The notes below the pieces were generated by a model, which worked only from the letters and a program-made list of their open reading frames with translations, had not been told where the DNA came from and did not search any database. The position numbers were made by a program, and so were the translations under genes. A stretch of 64,000 bases of DNA, from contig CANJKZ010000010.1 of the NCBI GenBank assembly GCA_947471745.1, positions 8,677,501-8,741,500 of the forward strand, in the 5' to 3' direction. Below, piece after piece: positions 43,001 to 54,112 of the stretch. This DNA is from Closterium sp. Naga37s-1 (Eukaryota; Streptophyta; Zygnematophyceae; Desmidiales; Closteriaceae). Position 1 is the first letter of the stretch. Each line of letters opens with the position of its first letter.

Positions 43001-45536
43001 GTGGTTTTGGTGCTGCTGCCACCGCTGCTGCTGCTGATGCTATCGCGGCTGCTAGTGCCGCTAGTGCTAGTGCCAGGGGAGACGCTTGTAGGGCAGGAGG
43101 GAGGCGAGGGGGAAGCTGGTGCAGAGGAGCGAGAGGCAGCGATGGCGGAAGTGGTGGCGAGAGCCAGGCGGATGAGAGACGAGACGAAGTGACTGGTGGG
43201 GCGCAGATGGGTCATTGGGATAGAATGAGTAATGAAGTTATAACGCGTATGGAACAATTGACTTGTGGGGCGCAGATGGGTCATTGGGATAGAATGAGTA
43301 ATGAAGTTATAACGCGTATGGAACAATTGACTGGTGGGGCGCAGATGGGTCATTGGGATAGAATGAGTAATGAAGTTATAACGCGTATGGAACAATTGAC
43401 TGGTGGGGCGCAGATGGGTCATTGGGATAGAATGAGTAATGAAGTTATAACGCGTATGGAACAATTGACTGGTGGCGACGCCCTAGTTTCTAGACTAGAC
43501 GTTTCGGAATAAGAGCAGGACGCGGCCGTGCAAGTGGGGAAGCACAAGCAAGGAGCACGCAGGGAAGTGGGGAAGAGAATGGGTGGGTGAACAGACTCAC
43601 GGAGCACGCAGGGCAGGAGGAGCACGTGGTGATGCCCTATCGGTCACCGACGCCAGCTGGGACACCACTCTCTCCACGCTGTACTCTCCTCTCCACCCCC
43701 CTGCTGACGTGGCGGACGCTGCTGACGTGCACCCACTTGATTCCACGTGGACCAAGAATATGTGCAAGCCCCCTGGCTTCACAAGGGCCTCCATGCACCC
43801 AGCTGCTCCGGCCATGCTCCCTGGCCCAGTAACGTTTGGACACGTGTCAGGAGTGGACGTTGCAGGCGTGCACTCTTTGCGTGGCCTGACCGCATCGAGT
43901 GTGGAGCCGTCAGGTGAACCAAAGATGGCGAGGAGCAGCAGCCTGGACGAATGGGCAGGCAGAGGCGGGCGGGGGTGGGAGGGAGGGAGGGAGGGAAGGA
44001 GGGAGGGAGGGAGGGAGGGAAGGAGGGAGGGAGGGAGGGAGGGAGGGAGGGAGGGAGGGAGGGAGGGAGGGAGGGAGGGAGGGAGGGAGGGAGGGAGGGA
44101 GGGAGGGAGGGAGGGAGGGAGGGAGGGGAAAGTGGATCCCCTTATTAGACCATTATTAGACCATTATTAGACCATTATTAGACCATTATTAGACCATTAT
44201 TAGACCATTATTAGACCATTATTAGACCATTATTAGAGATCTCAATGGAATATGCTAGAGGAAGGGAAGCGTGGATGCATGGGTGGGCGGGGGAGGGAGG
44301 GAGGGAGGGGGGCTGGATTGGACTGAATTGGACTGGATTGGACTAGACCATTCTCAGGAGGCCCACTACCTGCGTGTTCTAAACACGTTCCTACCTCTCA
44401 GCCTCCTTGCATGCAATGCTGCTCCTTTTCCCCTGCGCCACCCTCTCACACACCCCTCCACCACCACCACCAGAAGCAGCAGCAGCACCACCACTGATGC
44501 TAACATTCTTCCCCACACTCCCCTCCGCACCATGTCCCCCCAATTCCCTCCCCCCATCTTCCCCTTCAAGCAACTCCTCGTCCGCGAAGGCAGTGTAGGC
44601 GGAGGGGGAGGCGGAAAGGAGGGGGAGGAGGGCGTCTAGCGCGGATTGGAGGGGCGCGGAGACGAAGAGCGGGTCGAGCAGGGCGCGGCGGGCGGAAGGG
44701 GGAAGCACTGGCGCTGCTCCTGGTGGGGGGAGGGGGACGGGAAGAGGGAAGAGAGGGGGAAAGGGGAGCGGGACGGAGGGGGGAAGGGGAAGGGGAGGGG
44801 AAGCGGAGGGATGGGGAAGGGGAGGGCGGGGAGGGGGAAGGGGAGGGCGGGGAGGGGGAAGGGGGATAAAAGAAGCTTGATTCGGAAGCAATGAGACGGA
44901 TAGGAAAGGAAGAGGAGAGGACGCGACTTGATTTTTTGGCGATTCATAAGGAGGGCGGCGGAGAAAAGGTGGGAGAGAGAAGCTGAGGAGACTTAAAAAG
45001 GATAGCAGGGAAAAGAGGAAAGGGAGGGGGCTGTCGTACGGACGGAACAGAAGCAGGTGCGAGAGCGTCACGAGGTGGTCCGACAGCAGAACGCGCAGAG
45101 GTGACAGTATCGGTGCCTTCGCTTCTGTCACAGCGGCAGCGGCGTCTCTCACGCCCGTGGAGAACGCTTCATCTCCGATTCCGTCAACTGCGCTGCTCGC
45201 ACGATCCGCTACAGCCGACGCGTTTTGACTCGACGTGTTGCTCGCACGATCCGCTACAGCCGATACTACAGCCGACGCTCCAGCGCGTACGTCTGGTGCC
45301 AGCAAAGCGGCGACAGCTGTTTCAACGGCTGCAACGTCAGCAGCCGCGTCAAGGGCCCGCTCCAATTGCGAGAAGAGCCGAACGGCTTTCTCCCCCTCGT
45401 CCAATCGCTGCTCTTGCTGAGCTTTGAAGGCATCTACGGGATCAAAACGACTACCACTCATCGAGGTGCTATCGTCCAGTCGAGTCGCCGTACGGGTCGC
45501 CATACTCATATCATGTGTCGTCATACGAGTCGCCAT
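36923..45536 (-). CDS. TEL2: TEL2/TELO2 homologue, PIKK-stabilising TTT complex subunit
   Basis: Minus-strand gene, convergent with CNGC. Supported exons: about 45536-44409 (probably two exons, an acceptor-like CACCAG near 44733), one ending 43601 (5' end unclear), 43192-42885, 42574 to about 42209, 41523-41398, 40960-40305, 39822-38627, 37632-37332, 36967-36923. Phases agree at every junction except 42209/41523. Diagnostic blocks, in family order: RLESPLPLVRLMGQRLAFAFS; an acidic stretch; MERALLSLEPM with VAAELARSLIHMQ; RRAALVALVVFSP with SQRLLILDVLEAAAIELAS; GFMLPLMRAYDR and LLLLGKCLRL; and PYVQRCAIFATASLLLSLP. In other eukaryotes Tel2 acts with Tti1/Tti2 and HSP90 co-chaperones to mature ATM, ATR and mTOR kinases. 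Oddities: long Pro/Leu and Glu/Asp low-complexity inserts, and echoes at many exon edges. The 3' exons lie in duplication copy 2. Confidence 0.82.
39936..40260. repeat. 14-bp GAGA-rich microsatellite, long array
   Basis: About twenty units of AGAGAGGGAGCAAG with some GGGAGGGAGCAAG variants, in a TEL2 intron between exons ending 40305 and starting 39822. On the minus strand it reads as an open Leu/Ser/Pro-rich frame, which is an artefact. It is the right edge of the tandem duplication. Confidence 0.95.
41035..41335. repeat. 29-bp minisatellite in TEL2 intron
   Basis: About ten units of an AATGCACAAATGAATAATGC-type 29-mer that breaks down into short GTGCACAATGCACA pieces at the right end. The unit is rich in TGCA palindromes. 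Located between TEL2 exons 41523-41398 and 40960-40305. Confidence 0.93.
41524..42208. other. TEL2 intron with no identified exon
   Basis: The phase mismatch between the flanking exons suggests an unrecognised small exon or a different donor here. It contains a perfect 15-bp-arm hairpin (42143-42180) and a second weaker inverted repeat around 42013-42085 (TTTTGAATTGGT / ACCAACTCAAAA). Confidence 0.5.
42143..42180. repeat. Perfect 15-bp inverted repeat with 8-base loop
   Basis: Arms GGCATCTCTTTGTGT and ACACAAAGAGATGCC flank GAGTTGAA. In TEL2 intronic sequence, it would fold as a hairpin on either strand. Confidence 0.93.
43193..43472. repeat. 69-bp tandem repeat abutting a TEL2 splice acceptor
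   Basis: Four near-identical 69-bp units. The left edge is exactly the acceptor of the TEL2 exon that starts at 43192 on the minus strand (CCCCACCAG then TCA). Each unit carries the same CCCCACCAG-TCA sequence, so five potential acceptors stand in series. Because 69 is a multiple of three, both strands remain open. Confidence 0.95.
43975..44128. repeat. (GGGA)n microsatellite
   Basis: About 150 bases of GGGA repeats in a TEL2 intron, with no coding content. Confidence 0.95.
44146..44238. repeat. 11-bp tandem repeat
   Basis: Eight to nine units of CCATTATTAGA directly after the GGGA array. Confidence 0.95.
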
Positions 45537-45810
45537 CAATGCCAATCACGATGCTGTTATTGATCAGTCATGCTTGAGGAGTTGTATTTTGTTCTCGAGT
45601 AAAGGGAACTCGGTTTTATTTGTGCTGTTGGGTAAAATGCTCTAGATCCAACCTCGGAATTATTTGATTGACTCGTGACCTCGCTATAAGGTACAATGAC
45701 TAGTCTGCCACGACAATTAATCAGCAGCTGCTGTTCTGTTCAATTCATCCTTAAAAAAAACTTTAAGATTAATTATACAGAAATTTTCATCTTCAAATCA
45801 TCTCACATTG
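45537..45810. other. Short spacer between GPN2 stop and TEL2 start
   Basis: The two genes read the same way on the minus strand with about 270 bases between stop and start codon. This must hold the GPN2 3' UTR and the TEL2 promoter. AT-rich. No repeat or echo seen. Confidence 0.55.
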
Positions 45811-48800
45811 TTATCCCTCTTCTCGTCCAGACTCATCATCCCTAAAGTATTTCTCATGGACGTCCCCTATTGTGGAAAGGTCATCAATAGCAAAATAAGC
45901 ATGAGTGCCATTCCCCATCGCAACAAGGCCGCCGTCCGTCAGACATAAGAGGTCGCACGGAGGATTGTTTAAAAGGGGGTGCAGGTTAAGGAAACTTGAA
46001 ATGTAAGTTACAAGAGTACTAAAGGGCGAAGGAAGGGAGTGGAGAGAGGGGTGAAGTGAAGCGTGGGTTGGCAGAACCAACTTGAGTAACCAGTGGAAGC
46101 GACAACTTTGGGAAAGCGGATGAGGATGGCAAGGGAGAGTTGGAGGAAAAACGAGTCTGTAAGGTGCAAGAATAGACTGGAATGAACAAAAGTATAAATG
46201 GGCATCATGAAGATTGAGCAAGAGCATGTATAGCAAAGAAAATGCGCAAGGGAAGATGGGAGAGAGTGAGTGAGCACGAGAAGTAAGAGAATGTGTGGGT
46301 GTGTGAACAGGGAAACACAAAAGTCAGTGTGAGGGGTAAGAGTGAGAGTGTGTGTGTGAGGGGGATATCTCTCGTCCTCCCACTGCAGGGAGCGCGTGGC
46401 AATCTTGGAATACTCAGCAGCGCTCGCCTCTATCCCCGCAAACACATAGCCGTTCGCCCTGTCGATTGTGCGGATCAGATTCGATACGCTCTCCTTGTCC
46501 TGATAAGAGGGCACAGCGGGCAGAGTGGACGGAGTGCGGATGGAGGGGGTCCGGGGGAGGGGGTGGGAGTGGTTGGTTGGATGGATGGAAGAGAGAGTAG
46601 TTGGCTGGAAGGGGAAACGGTGTGGGAAGTAAGTGGGAGGGATATAAGCAGCAAAATGAAATGACACCAGGGGTGAGTTGGGTAAGTGGGGTGAGCGGGC
46701 GCGTGGGGCAGGGGACGGAGTGAGTAAGGGGGGCGAGTGGAGTGAGAGATGCGTGTGAGTCATGTGCGTGAGTGAGGAGGACCACGGTCACCTCACCTGG
46801 ATATTGAGTGTTTCGAACGAGACAAGGCCGAAATCATCCACCACTTCGCACACTGCTGATGTTAGCTTGCTGTCGTGTGGGGTGGAAGAGAGGGGGGATG
46901 GGGGAAAGGGAGGGGGTGCAATAGTTTGGGTGACGTCGACTCAATTGCTGGCGTGTGGGGTGGGAGAGAAGGGGGACGGGGGAGATGAGGAGATTGGGTG
47001 GTGGAGCCAGGAAGGGGGGGGGGGGGGGGGGGAGGAGGGGGGGAAGAAACAAAGAAAAAGGAAGTCACTCAAAAGCACAACAGCGTGAGTTGGGAAGGCA
47101 CGAAACAGCTGTAGTTTAAGAAAGCACAGGACAGGTTGAGCATGCATTGAAGAGTGTGCTCACGCGTATCGCTTGTTGCGTGGATCGCTCTCGAGATGCT
47201 CCTGCAAGAACGAGAGGTCCTGCACGTCCGTGTAAAAGTCAAGGTTGAATGCTGGGGGCGGAAGGGAGTGGAGAGGGGGAGTGGTGGGAGTGGGCGAGAG
47301 GGGGCGGGGACAGTCGAGTCGAGAAGTCGCCTCAGACCCCTGCTCTGCTGCAAGAACAAGAGTTCCTGCACATCCGTGTAACAAATCAGCCCAGATTGAA
47401 GGGTACGGGGCACAGAAGGAGACGGGGAGCGGAAGAGGTCGAAGAGATCCACTCACTCAGGGGCCCGTATGCCCGTATGCCCGTATGTCTCCACGAGGTC
47501 AATCTTTGAGCTCGAATGTACGAGTTGTCAGTAACGGACAGGTGGGCTGCGGAGGCCTTACTTCCATCAACTCGTATGGTTCTTAGGACGACGAGACAAG
47601 CCCCATGGATCGGGTGAATGGATGGACGGAGCCTGGTTTACTGCGAGCTAGAGCGTTTTCTTAGAGAGACAGTTTCTCACCACTCCCCCCTGCCAACAAC
47701 CCCTTTGCCTCATGTCTCAGATTCGCAAGATGGTGGGGACAGCCTTGGCGGCACTCACTCAGGGGCCTGTATGCCTCCCCCGTACCCTTCAATCTAGGAG
47801 TCTACTCAAAACGTGTCACAGAACGAGAGGGAAAGAGGAATAGATGCACTCACCCAGGGGCCCATATGCCTCCACGAGGTCGACCTTTGAGAGCACGTTG
47901 ACGTGTGGCAGCTCGAAATGTAACATCGCCTGCCCACATAGCAAACAGAGCAGACCAAAGCCAGAAATGAGTTGCTGAAGATTGAAAAAAACGAAACTGA
48001 CAAGGAGAAGCTAGGGGAAAAAAAAAAAAAGAGCGATTTGACAGAACCTCAGTTAAGCGCCTGTGGAGACCCCCTACTGGACGCGAAGCCTGGCGTCACC
48101 CTTTACCTGCAGCGACAGCAGCAGTGCCGCCACGTACTTGTGTGCCTCGCTGCACAGATGGGCATCCACCAGATGCACTGCCGCTAGCTGGTGTGCATGG
48201 TGGGGGGGGGGAGAGATCAGCAGTAAGTATGGGGGAGGGCAGGGACAGGAGAGAGCAGTGTGCCTCGCTGCACAGATGCGCATTCACAAGACGCACGGCC
48301 GCTAGCTTGAGTGCATGACGGGGGAGGGGAGAGCAGCAGTAAGTACGAACGAGGGCAGGGACAGGAGAGAGCAGTGTGGCTCGCTGAACAGATGCGTGTC
48401 CACCAGATGGACAGCTGCTAGCTGGTGTGCAAGGTAGGTTGGGGGGGTGAAGGGAGGGGGGCATTTACAAACAGTTCGTCCCATTGGATCTTTTAGGTGA
48501 GTGTCATTGCACTAACATCTGATCGTGCCAGTGGTCTAGTGGTAGAATAGCACCCTGCCATGTGCCCGGTGCAGACCCGGGTTCGATTCCCGGCTGGCAC
48601 ACAACGCCTTTTGTCTGTGAACCTTTTGGACTAGCCGTTTGGCCAGTCGACTTTGTCTAAAAGGACGTCCTAGATCTGTTCCTCCTACATTTTTGTTCTA
48701 CAGTCCACTCAACTCAACAGCTGCCTGCCTGCCTGCCTGCCTGCGTGGCTGACACCCCACCCATACACCAGACTCACTCTGTAGTGCATCTTGTCGGCAC

Positions 48801-49528
48801 TTGATGATGCTCTGCGGGCTGGCGTGCAGAGTGAATAGACTGCAGGGAGAATTTCGAGGCGCCTTATGAGCCATGCGTGTGAATGGATATATCTGATACC
48901 CCAACCCATTGACCACCAGACTCACTCTGTAGTGCATCTTGTCGGTGAGGCGCTTGATGATGCTCTGAGCGCTGGCGTGCAGAGTGAACAGCTCCACTTG
49001 CCCGGGGAAGTCGAAGAGGAAATAGTGGTCTGCTTGTAACGGGGATGGGTGGGTTAGTTGTCAGAGGGTGAGTGAAAAGGCAAAGATGAACAATTATGAG
49101 TAGAAACAGAGTGCACACACGAAATGGCAGCATCTCAAGATAAGGTGGAAGCAGAAGCACCGGCAAATGCTGCCGTTAAAGCAAACAAACAAGCAAGCGA
49201 ACATGCGCGAACAGCCATTCAGCTCGAAGTAGGCATTTGAGGCATGAATGGAGCAAAGGGGGCCTTAAGCATCGACTCACCCTTTTCTAGTGGTTTCAGC
49301 TTGCTCTGAAGCCAGTCGAAGTTCTTATCGATGTAGTCCATGCAGTACACGAGACCTGCATGTAGGATGAGGGGGGAGTGAGGGAGAAGGAAAGGGGGGA
49401 GGGTGAGAGGAAATGGGAGCCTTGAAACGCCTCAAAAATGTTTTCAGATCGCTCTGCAGCCAGTCAAAGTTCTTGTCTACGTAATCCATGCAGTACACGA
49501 GACCTGCATGTAGGAAAACCGGTATACA

Positions 49529-49572
<44 letters not shown>

Positions 49573-50843
49573 CACACACACACACACACCCACCCACACA
49601 TACACACACAAACACAATTGCCAGTGAGTACACAAATGTAAAACATAAGAAAGGAATACACCTATCCAAACCCCCCTAATGCCAGCCCTCCTCTCTCCAC
49701 CTCGCAGCTCACCACGATTAGCCCCCAGCCCGTGCTGCCGCATCACATCACCCCGTCATCGACTAGATCACAAGAAGAGAAATCACCCACCGACTGGCCT
49801 CACGCCCCCTCCTCTCCTCTCCTCCTCTCACCTCCGTTGGGTCCCAGCCCGTGCTGCCCCATGACGTCCTCCAGGCGAACCAGCTCCTCCACGTTCACTG
49901 CACACTCGTACCTGCACGACCAAAGGGGCAGAGAAGAGGTGAGGGAGGTGGCGGGATGGAGATGGGAAAGGGAAGGAAGGGGGGCGAGGGAGACGCACAA
50001 AGGGCCCGTGCTGCCCCACGACGTCCTCCAGGCGAACGAGCTCCTCCACGTTCACTGCACACTCGTACCTGCGCGGTCAGGGAGTGGATGAGGTGAGGGG
50101 AGAGGGGGGATGGATGAGGGGCCTTAATCATCCTCCACGTTCACTGCACACTCGTACCTGCACGACCAGAGCGGCAGAGCAGAGGTGTGGGAGGAAAGGG
50201 ATGAGCGGGAAAAGGGAGGGAGGAGCTTGTGTTTGTGTGTAAGGCGCCTCAGCAACAGCCCGTGCGTGCTGCCCCCTCACGTCCTCCAGGCGAACGAGCT
50301 CCTCCACGTTCACTGCACACTCGTACCTGCGCGGTCAGGGGAGCAGGGGTGCGGGGCGAGTGGGGGTAGCTGAGGGGGTTAGCTGAGAGGGGGTAGCATG
50401 GTTCGGCAAGGGGTACATATGATGGAGTGTGACTCACGGTTGGCGATCATTGGCTGGATCCATGTTGACCACTGCCACCTTCCTGTGATGATGATTTGAC
50501 ACGGAATTATTATGGCATGGGGATTGTAACGGCACGGAAGTATAACGGCATGTGATTATAAGGGCATGGTGAATTGAAACGGGACAGGATACTGGTTTAC
50601 TGCTACGACTGGAAGGAGCATCGAATTTCGAGCGAGACGTTTTCAAGTTGAGCAAGCTATTCTGACGTAACAATAAGAGTGGTGTGCGACGTGGTGGCAA
50701 ACGATGGGCAGCAGTCCGACGACGGAAGACACGGAATGAGCTCGACCGAACCTTCCTAGAAGCTGCATGAACTGCTGCATGCCATTGCAGTACGTGGTCT
50801 TCCCCGACCCTGGCGGGCCGATCACGATCTGCCCGAACGGCAT
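45811..50843 (-). CDS. GPN2: GPN-loop GTPase 2 (QQT1-like), 11 exons
   Basis: Exons (minus): 50843-50752, 50482-50438, 49911-49832, 49355-49281, 49029-48926, 48187-48107, 47929-47854, 47251-47164, 46869-46797, 46499-46369, 45871-45811. The total is 906 nt and 301 residues, normal for GPN2, with all phases consistent. Motifs: start [21 protein letters not shown] with P-loop GPPGSGKT at 9-16; the family-defining Gly-Pro-Asn at 69-71 in [13 protein letters not shown] (G3) at 104-108; SKVD (G4) at 173-176. The family forms GPN1/GPN2/GPN3 dimers needed for assembly and nuclear import of RNA polymerases II and III; the Arabidopsis homologue is essential for early embryo divisions. Introns are full of exon echoes, intron 5 hosts a tRNA gene on the other strand, and the last intron has AT-AC ends. 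Confidence 0.95.
45872..46368 (-). other. AT-AC (U12-type) intron, last intron of GPN2
   Basis: The exon before it ends at 46369 with no GT at the junction. The intron starts ATATCCCCC (U12 donor consensus ATATCCTTT) and ends CCAC. This is the only join that gives the expected GPN2 C-terminal frame (...WEDER then IGDVHEKYF). A TATTGATGA segment puts a branch-like A (45884) 12 bases from the acceptor, the spacing expected for U12 introns, although the branch motif matches the consensus only in its TTGAT part. Confidence 0.75.
47340..47397 (-). repeat. Echo of GPN2 exon 8
   Basis: A degenerate copy of the [11 protein letters not shown] segment lies in intron 7, about 90 bases before the real exon 8. 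Confidence 0.8.
47457..47791 (-). repeat. Two echoes of GPN2 exon 7 end with donors
   Basis: 47791-47759 and 47513-47457 repeat [12 protein letters not shown] with GTGAGTG. The second contains a small internal expansion of CCCGTATG (three units). Confidence 0.88.
48262..48421 (-). repeat. Two echoes of GPN2 exon 6 start with acceptors
   Basis: 48421-48376 and 48305-48262 repeat the acceptor and [16 protein letters not shown] start of exon 6 with substitutions, then share a diverged GCTCTCTCC tail. Confidence 0.9.
48525..48601 (+). tRNA. tRNA-Gly (anticodon GCC) with a 6-nt intron
   Basis: Acceptor stem GTGCCAG/CTGGCAC pairs perfectly, with discriminator A at 48601. Box A (TGGTCTAGTGG) and box B (GGTTCGATTCC) are intact, and the T stem is CCGGG/CCCGG. 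Anticodon stem GCACC/GGTGC encloses CTGCCA, then six extra bases TGTGCC (48561-48566), then C. The anticodon GCC is at 48557-48559. The extra bases sit between positions 37 and 38, the canonical nuclear tRNA intron site. Without them the tRNA is 71 nt, the normal size for Gly. It lies antisense within GPN2 intron 5. Confidence 0.93.
48778..48841 (-). repeat. Echo of GPN2 exon 5 with acceptor-like and donor ends
   Basis: Repeats the [13 protein letters not shown]...DKMHYR segment with an internal deletion, and is followed by GTGAGT. Just upstream on the minus strand is a GAGGCGCC palindrome piece (48856-48865). Confidence 0.9.
49440..49503 (-). repeat. Echo of GPN2 exon 4 start with acceptor
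   Basis: Repeats acceptor ATGCAG and [17 protein letters not shown], then stops at GAAACGCCTCAAAA (49424-49437), a degenerate form of the GAGGCGCCTC palindrome. Confidence 0.93.
49523..49614. repeat. (CA)n microsatellite
   Basis: About 90 bases of alternating CA in GPN2 intron 3. Confidence 0.97.
49713..50326 (-). repeat. Four echoes of GPN2 exon 3
   Basis: 50326-50252, 50157-50130 and 50068-50003 repeat the acceptor and first 28-75 bases of exon 3 ([16 protein letters not shown]). 49746-49713 repeats its end (QHGLG-N-G) with GTGAGC. Only 49911-49832 has both splice sites and the GPN motif. The first echo ends exactly at AAGGCGCCTC (50241-50250). Confidence 0.92.
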
Positions 50844-52298
50844 CTATGCTGCTACGTTTACAGAGGCTGGAAAAAAACGGCGGCGTTTCTGGTAAACAGT
50901 GTGATTCTTCTCGGACTGACTACTAATGTGGTCGGACTGGCTAGATGACTTGCGTAGCAATCAGTTTCTGCGTTATAGAGTTTCAGAGAAGATAATAACA
51001 AGAGTCTTGGGTTTGGGTGCCTTCCACTGCAGGCTATGGAGGAGATTGAGGCACGAAATTTATCAAACAATGATTTGAGAAACTAAAAAAAAACGCCTAT
51101 ATTCGGATATCGCTTTGATTGCATATTCTGATTAATGTATCCACGATTAATGAGAAGGCATTGTGCGTGGTCATATATGCAAGTATGTTACTGTTTAGTA
51201 AGTATGTATGTGGTTACACTTCGGATATTCTATAATCGAGTATAGTCACCAAGGGAACATGACCAACTCTTCATCATCGCGGTTGGGACCTAGATATGTG
51301 CCGTTGTTCCTCGTCGACTGCATGAGTTGTTGTGTGAGAGAATCTGCATCCACCACGCGTCTTCCGGGTCCAAAGCGTGGCATGTGGGAGTGACTTTCTA
51401 GGTGCCAGCTCATCTGCATAGACTTACTGTCAGTCGCGTAACTGTTAGGACTGAGTTTGCGAGTCGCTTGTTTCCAGATTTGGATTTGTACATTTCCACT
51501 TTTGTCGCAATATAATTTTGGGAGGATGGCGAAAAGGCTGCGATCAGCACCGCGCGACATTGTGCTGACCTCTGCATTGACGCCTGACACGTGTACAAGT
51601 TGCTGCATGACCAGTGACGTAGTTTACAACGTAAACGTAACTTCCAAGGTGAGCCATCAGGGTGCGTGTTGTGGCCTTTGGTCGGCTATCTGGAAGCTGC
51701 CTGTAAGTTCCCGTCTCCCTCGGCGTTCACCAGATTTCTCACATGATCAAAGCATTTTGGGGGTGTAAAGGGCCAGGTGGGTGGCAGCTGCTTGCAATTC
51801 ACGCAAATCAGACAGCCATTGATAGGACGAAGGGTCAGCGCTCAGCGCGACCCGACCCAAGCGTCAGCAGAAATATCCAGCAGACATTTTCGGAGGAAGT
51901 TGAAAGCAGGCATGCGTCAGCAGGAGCCTGAAGCGCGCGGGAGCACCGTTGGCTCGCAGCGCAACGCGTGGGTGGCCTTCGCTCCAGCACAACCGCGTGG
52001 GTGGGCTTTCAGGTAGCGATCTCAGGCTGCTCATCCACTTCGACACGCGAGCGTCACAGCTGCAGGCCGAACCACTTAATTCTGCTCTTGGCAAGAACAG
52101 AACAAGATGATGAGGTAGCAGACTACTTGGGCTGCCTGTTCCAGTTTGCAGAGGGTTTTCGCATCCTCGAGACGTCTTCAGCTGCCAATCAGCCCATGTG
52201 ATTCCTGCTGTAATACACGAGCTTTTTACGCTAATAAGCGATTTTAAGCGTTCATTGGGGAAAGATATCCAGTCACTAGTCCTTCACCTGCAATTCCA
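50844..52298. other. Divergent intergenic region between GPN2 and the zinc-finger gene
   Basis: About 1.45 kb between two outward-reading start codons, so it should hold both promoters and 5' UTRs. It is more AT-rich on the GPN2 side. An open frame at 51457-51768 resembles no known family. No echo or transposon is seen here. Confidence 0.5.
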
Positions 52299-54059
52299 AT
52301 GGCAGATTCAGCTAGTCCTGCCAATTTTGGTGATCCTGCTGCTGCTGCTGCGAGTGCCCCTTCCAGAGCACCCCAATCATCTCTGGATCGCTCCTCTGCT
52401 CCTCCGTCGTTACACGAATGCGTTCCTTACTCTGCTCCGACTGCTGTTTTCCGCGAGCCTTTCAGTCTAGCGCACCGTTCATCCCCGTTACAAGTACCCC
52501 CCACTATGGCTGTAGCGCCGGACGCCTCTTTGCACTGTACTGCCGAGAGTAACCTGGCTCGAAGCCTGAGCAGCAGCCGCAGCAGGAGGGCGCGTGATCA
52601 CCCTTCACTACAGTCACACGTGGAATATGAGGAGCGTCCCGAAATGAGGGAGAGGGAAAGGGCGGGCTTTAAGGGCAGCGGCATTGGAAGAGGTGCAGGA
52701 ATGGCTGGGAACAGGGCTGTAGAGAAAAGTCAATTCAACTTGGCAGGAGAGGGTGGGGATGAAAAAAGAAGGGGTATTGCGTTCATTGAGCAGGCTGAGG
52801 GAGGGGAAGTGGGGAATCTGGTGGTAAAATCTGGACGTGAAGTCTTTCCTTTTCAGAGATGCTCTTTGCTAAGTGCCAGCGGAAGCAGGAGAGGTGGTGG
52901 TAACCCCAAGAAGCGACGTATTCTTCCAAGCGAGGACGAGGTGAGGGCGGTTGCAGCTGATTGGCCAACGCTTGGGGCCACTTTGAGACGAGCTCTTGTG
53001 GTGGGCCGGGGTGGGGATGCAGTTGAGGGTGCACGTTTTAGTTCAGGCGGAGAGGGAGTAGGAGCCGAGAAAGCAGGAGCAGAACGAGCAGGAGCAGGAC
53101 AAGCAAGAGAACAAGGACAGGGGGGATTGGAATCAGCAACAGGTGTGATGCAGAAAGACAAAGCGACAACCTTGCAGCAAGCGCAGCGTATGGAAGAGGA
53201 GCATCTCATGATGCCACAGCAGCAGGAGCAGCAGCAGCAGCAGCCATCCAAATCACAGTCTGGACCAAGTGTTGTGCCTGGTAAAGGGGAATCACAAAAC
53301 GCAGGGAAATCTGGAGCGGGCACAGACGTGGAGGCGACTCATGAGTGCCGATTCTGCGGCAAGGAATTCGGTTCGTTCCGCGCCCTTGGAGGCCACATGA
53401 ATCTGCACAGGCGAGGTGAGTCATGATGATGGCTTTTGTCCTGCTTATATACCTAAGGCTCTTGCGTTTGGTCCCAAAGAGCCCCTGCTTGTACGAATCC
53501 TTGTTTCTTTTTTCAACTTATTTTCATTATTTTCTTTCTCTCTTTCCTTCTCCGTTGCGTGCATTATGCCCCGCCAAACAGAGCGCAAAGTTGAGGATTT
53601 CGTAAAGAGGACAGAGGAGCAAGCCCAGAGTAGATTAACGCAACTACTGCAGCATCAGCAGGAGCAGCAGCAACACGTGCAGCAGCATGTGCAGTCACAG
53701 CAACAGCAACAGCAATCACAGGAGCAACCAGAGCAACAGCGGCTGCTGCTGCAACAGCAGGTGCAGCAGCAATGGCAGCAAGAACAGCGGAACCATCAGC
53801 GACAGATGCTGTTACAGCAGCTGGAACAACTGCAACAAGCCGAAGCACACTACCAGCATCAACTTCAGGAGAAAATTCCACAGCAGCAGCATCAGCAGCA
53901 ATGGCAGCAAGAACAGCCAAACCACGAGCAACAGCTGCTGCAGCAGCTGCAACAGCTGCAGCAAGCAGAAGCAAACCACCAGCATTATCTGGAGCAGCAG
54001 CAGCAACAGCAGGATATGCTTGCGCAGTCATCACTTGCTTTCCTGCCTCAACTTACTCT

Positions 54060-54112
<53 letters not shown>

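Noticed and set aside
43950-44148. Gly/Arg/Glu repeat protein
   Set aside because: Translation of (GGGA)n.
45959-46000. A TTTCCTTAAC sequence on the minus strand that matches the U12 branch consensus perfectly
   Set aside because: Every AC or AG acceptor close downstream gives a stop codon or wrong phase for the GPN2 last exon. The acceptor at 45872 with its own branch-like A fits the conserved protein. The motif could still contribute and is worth testing.
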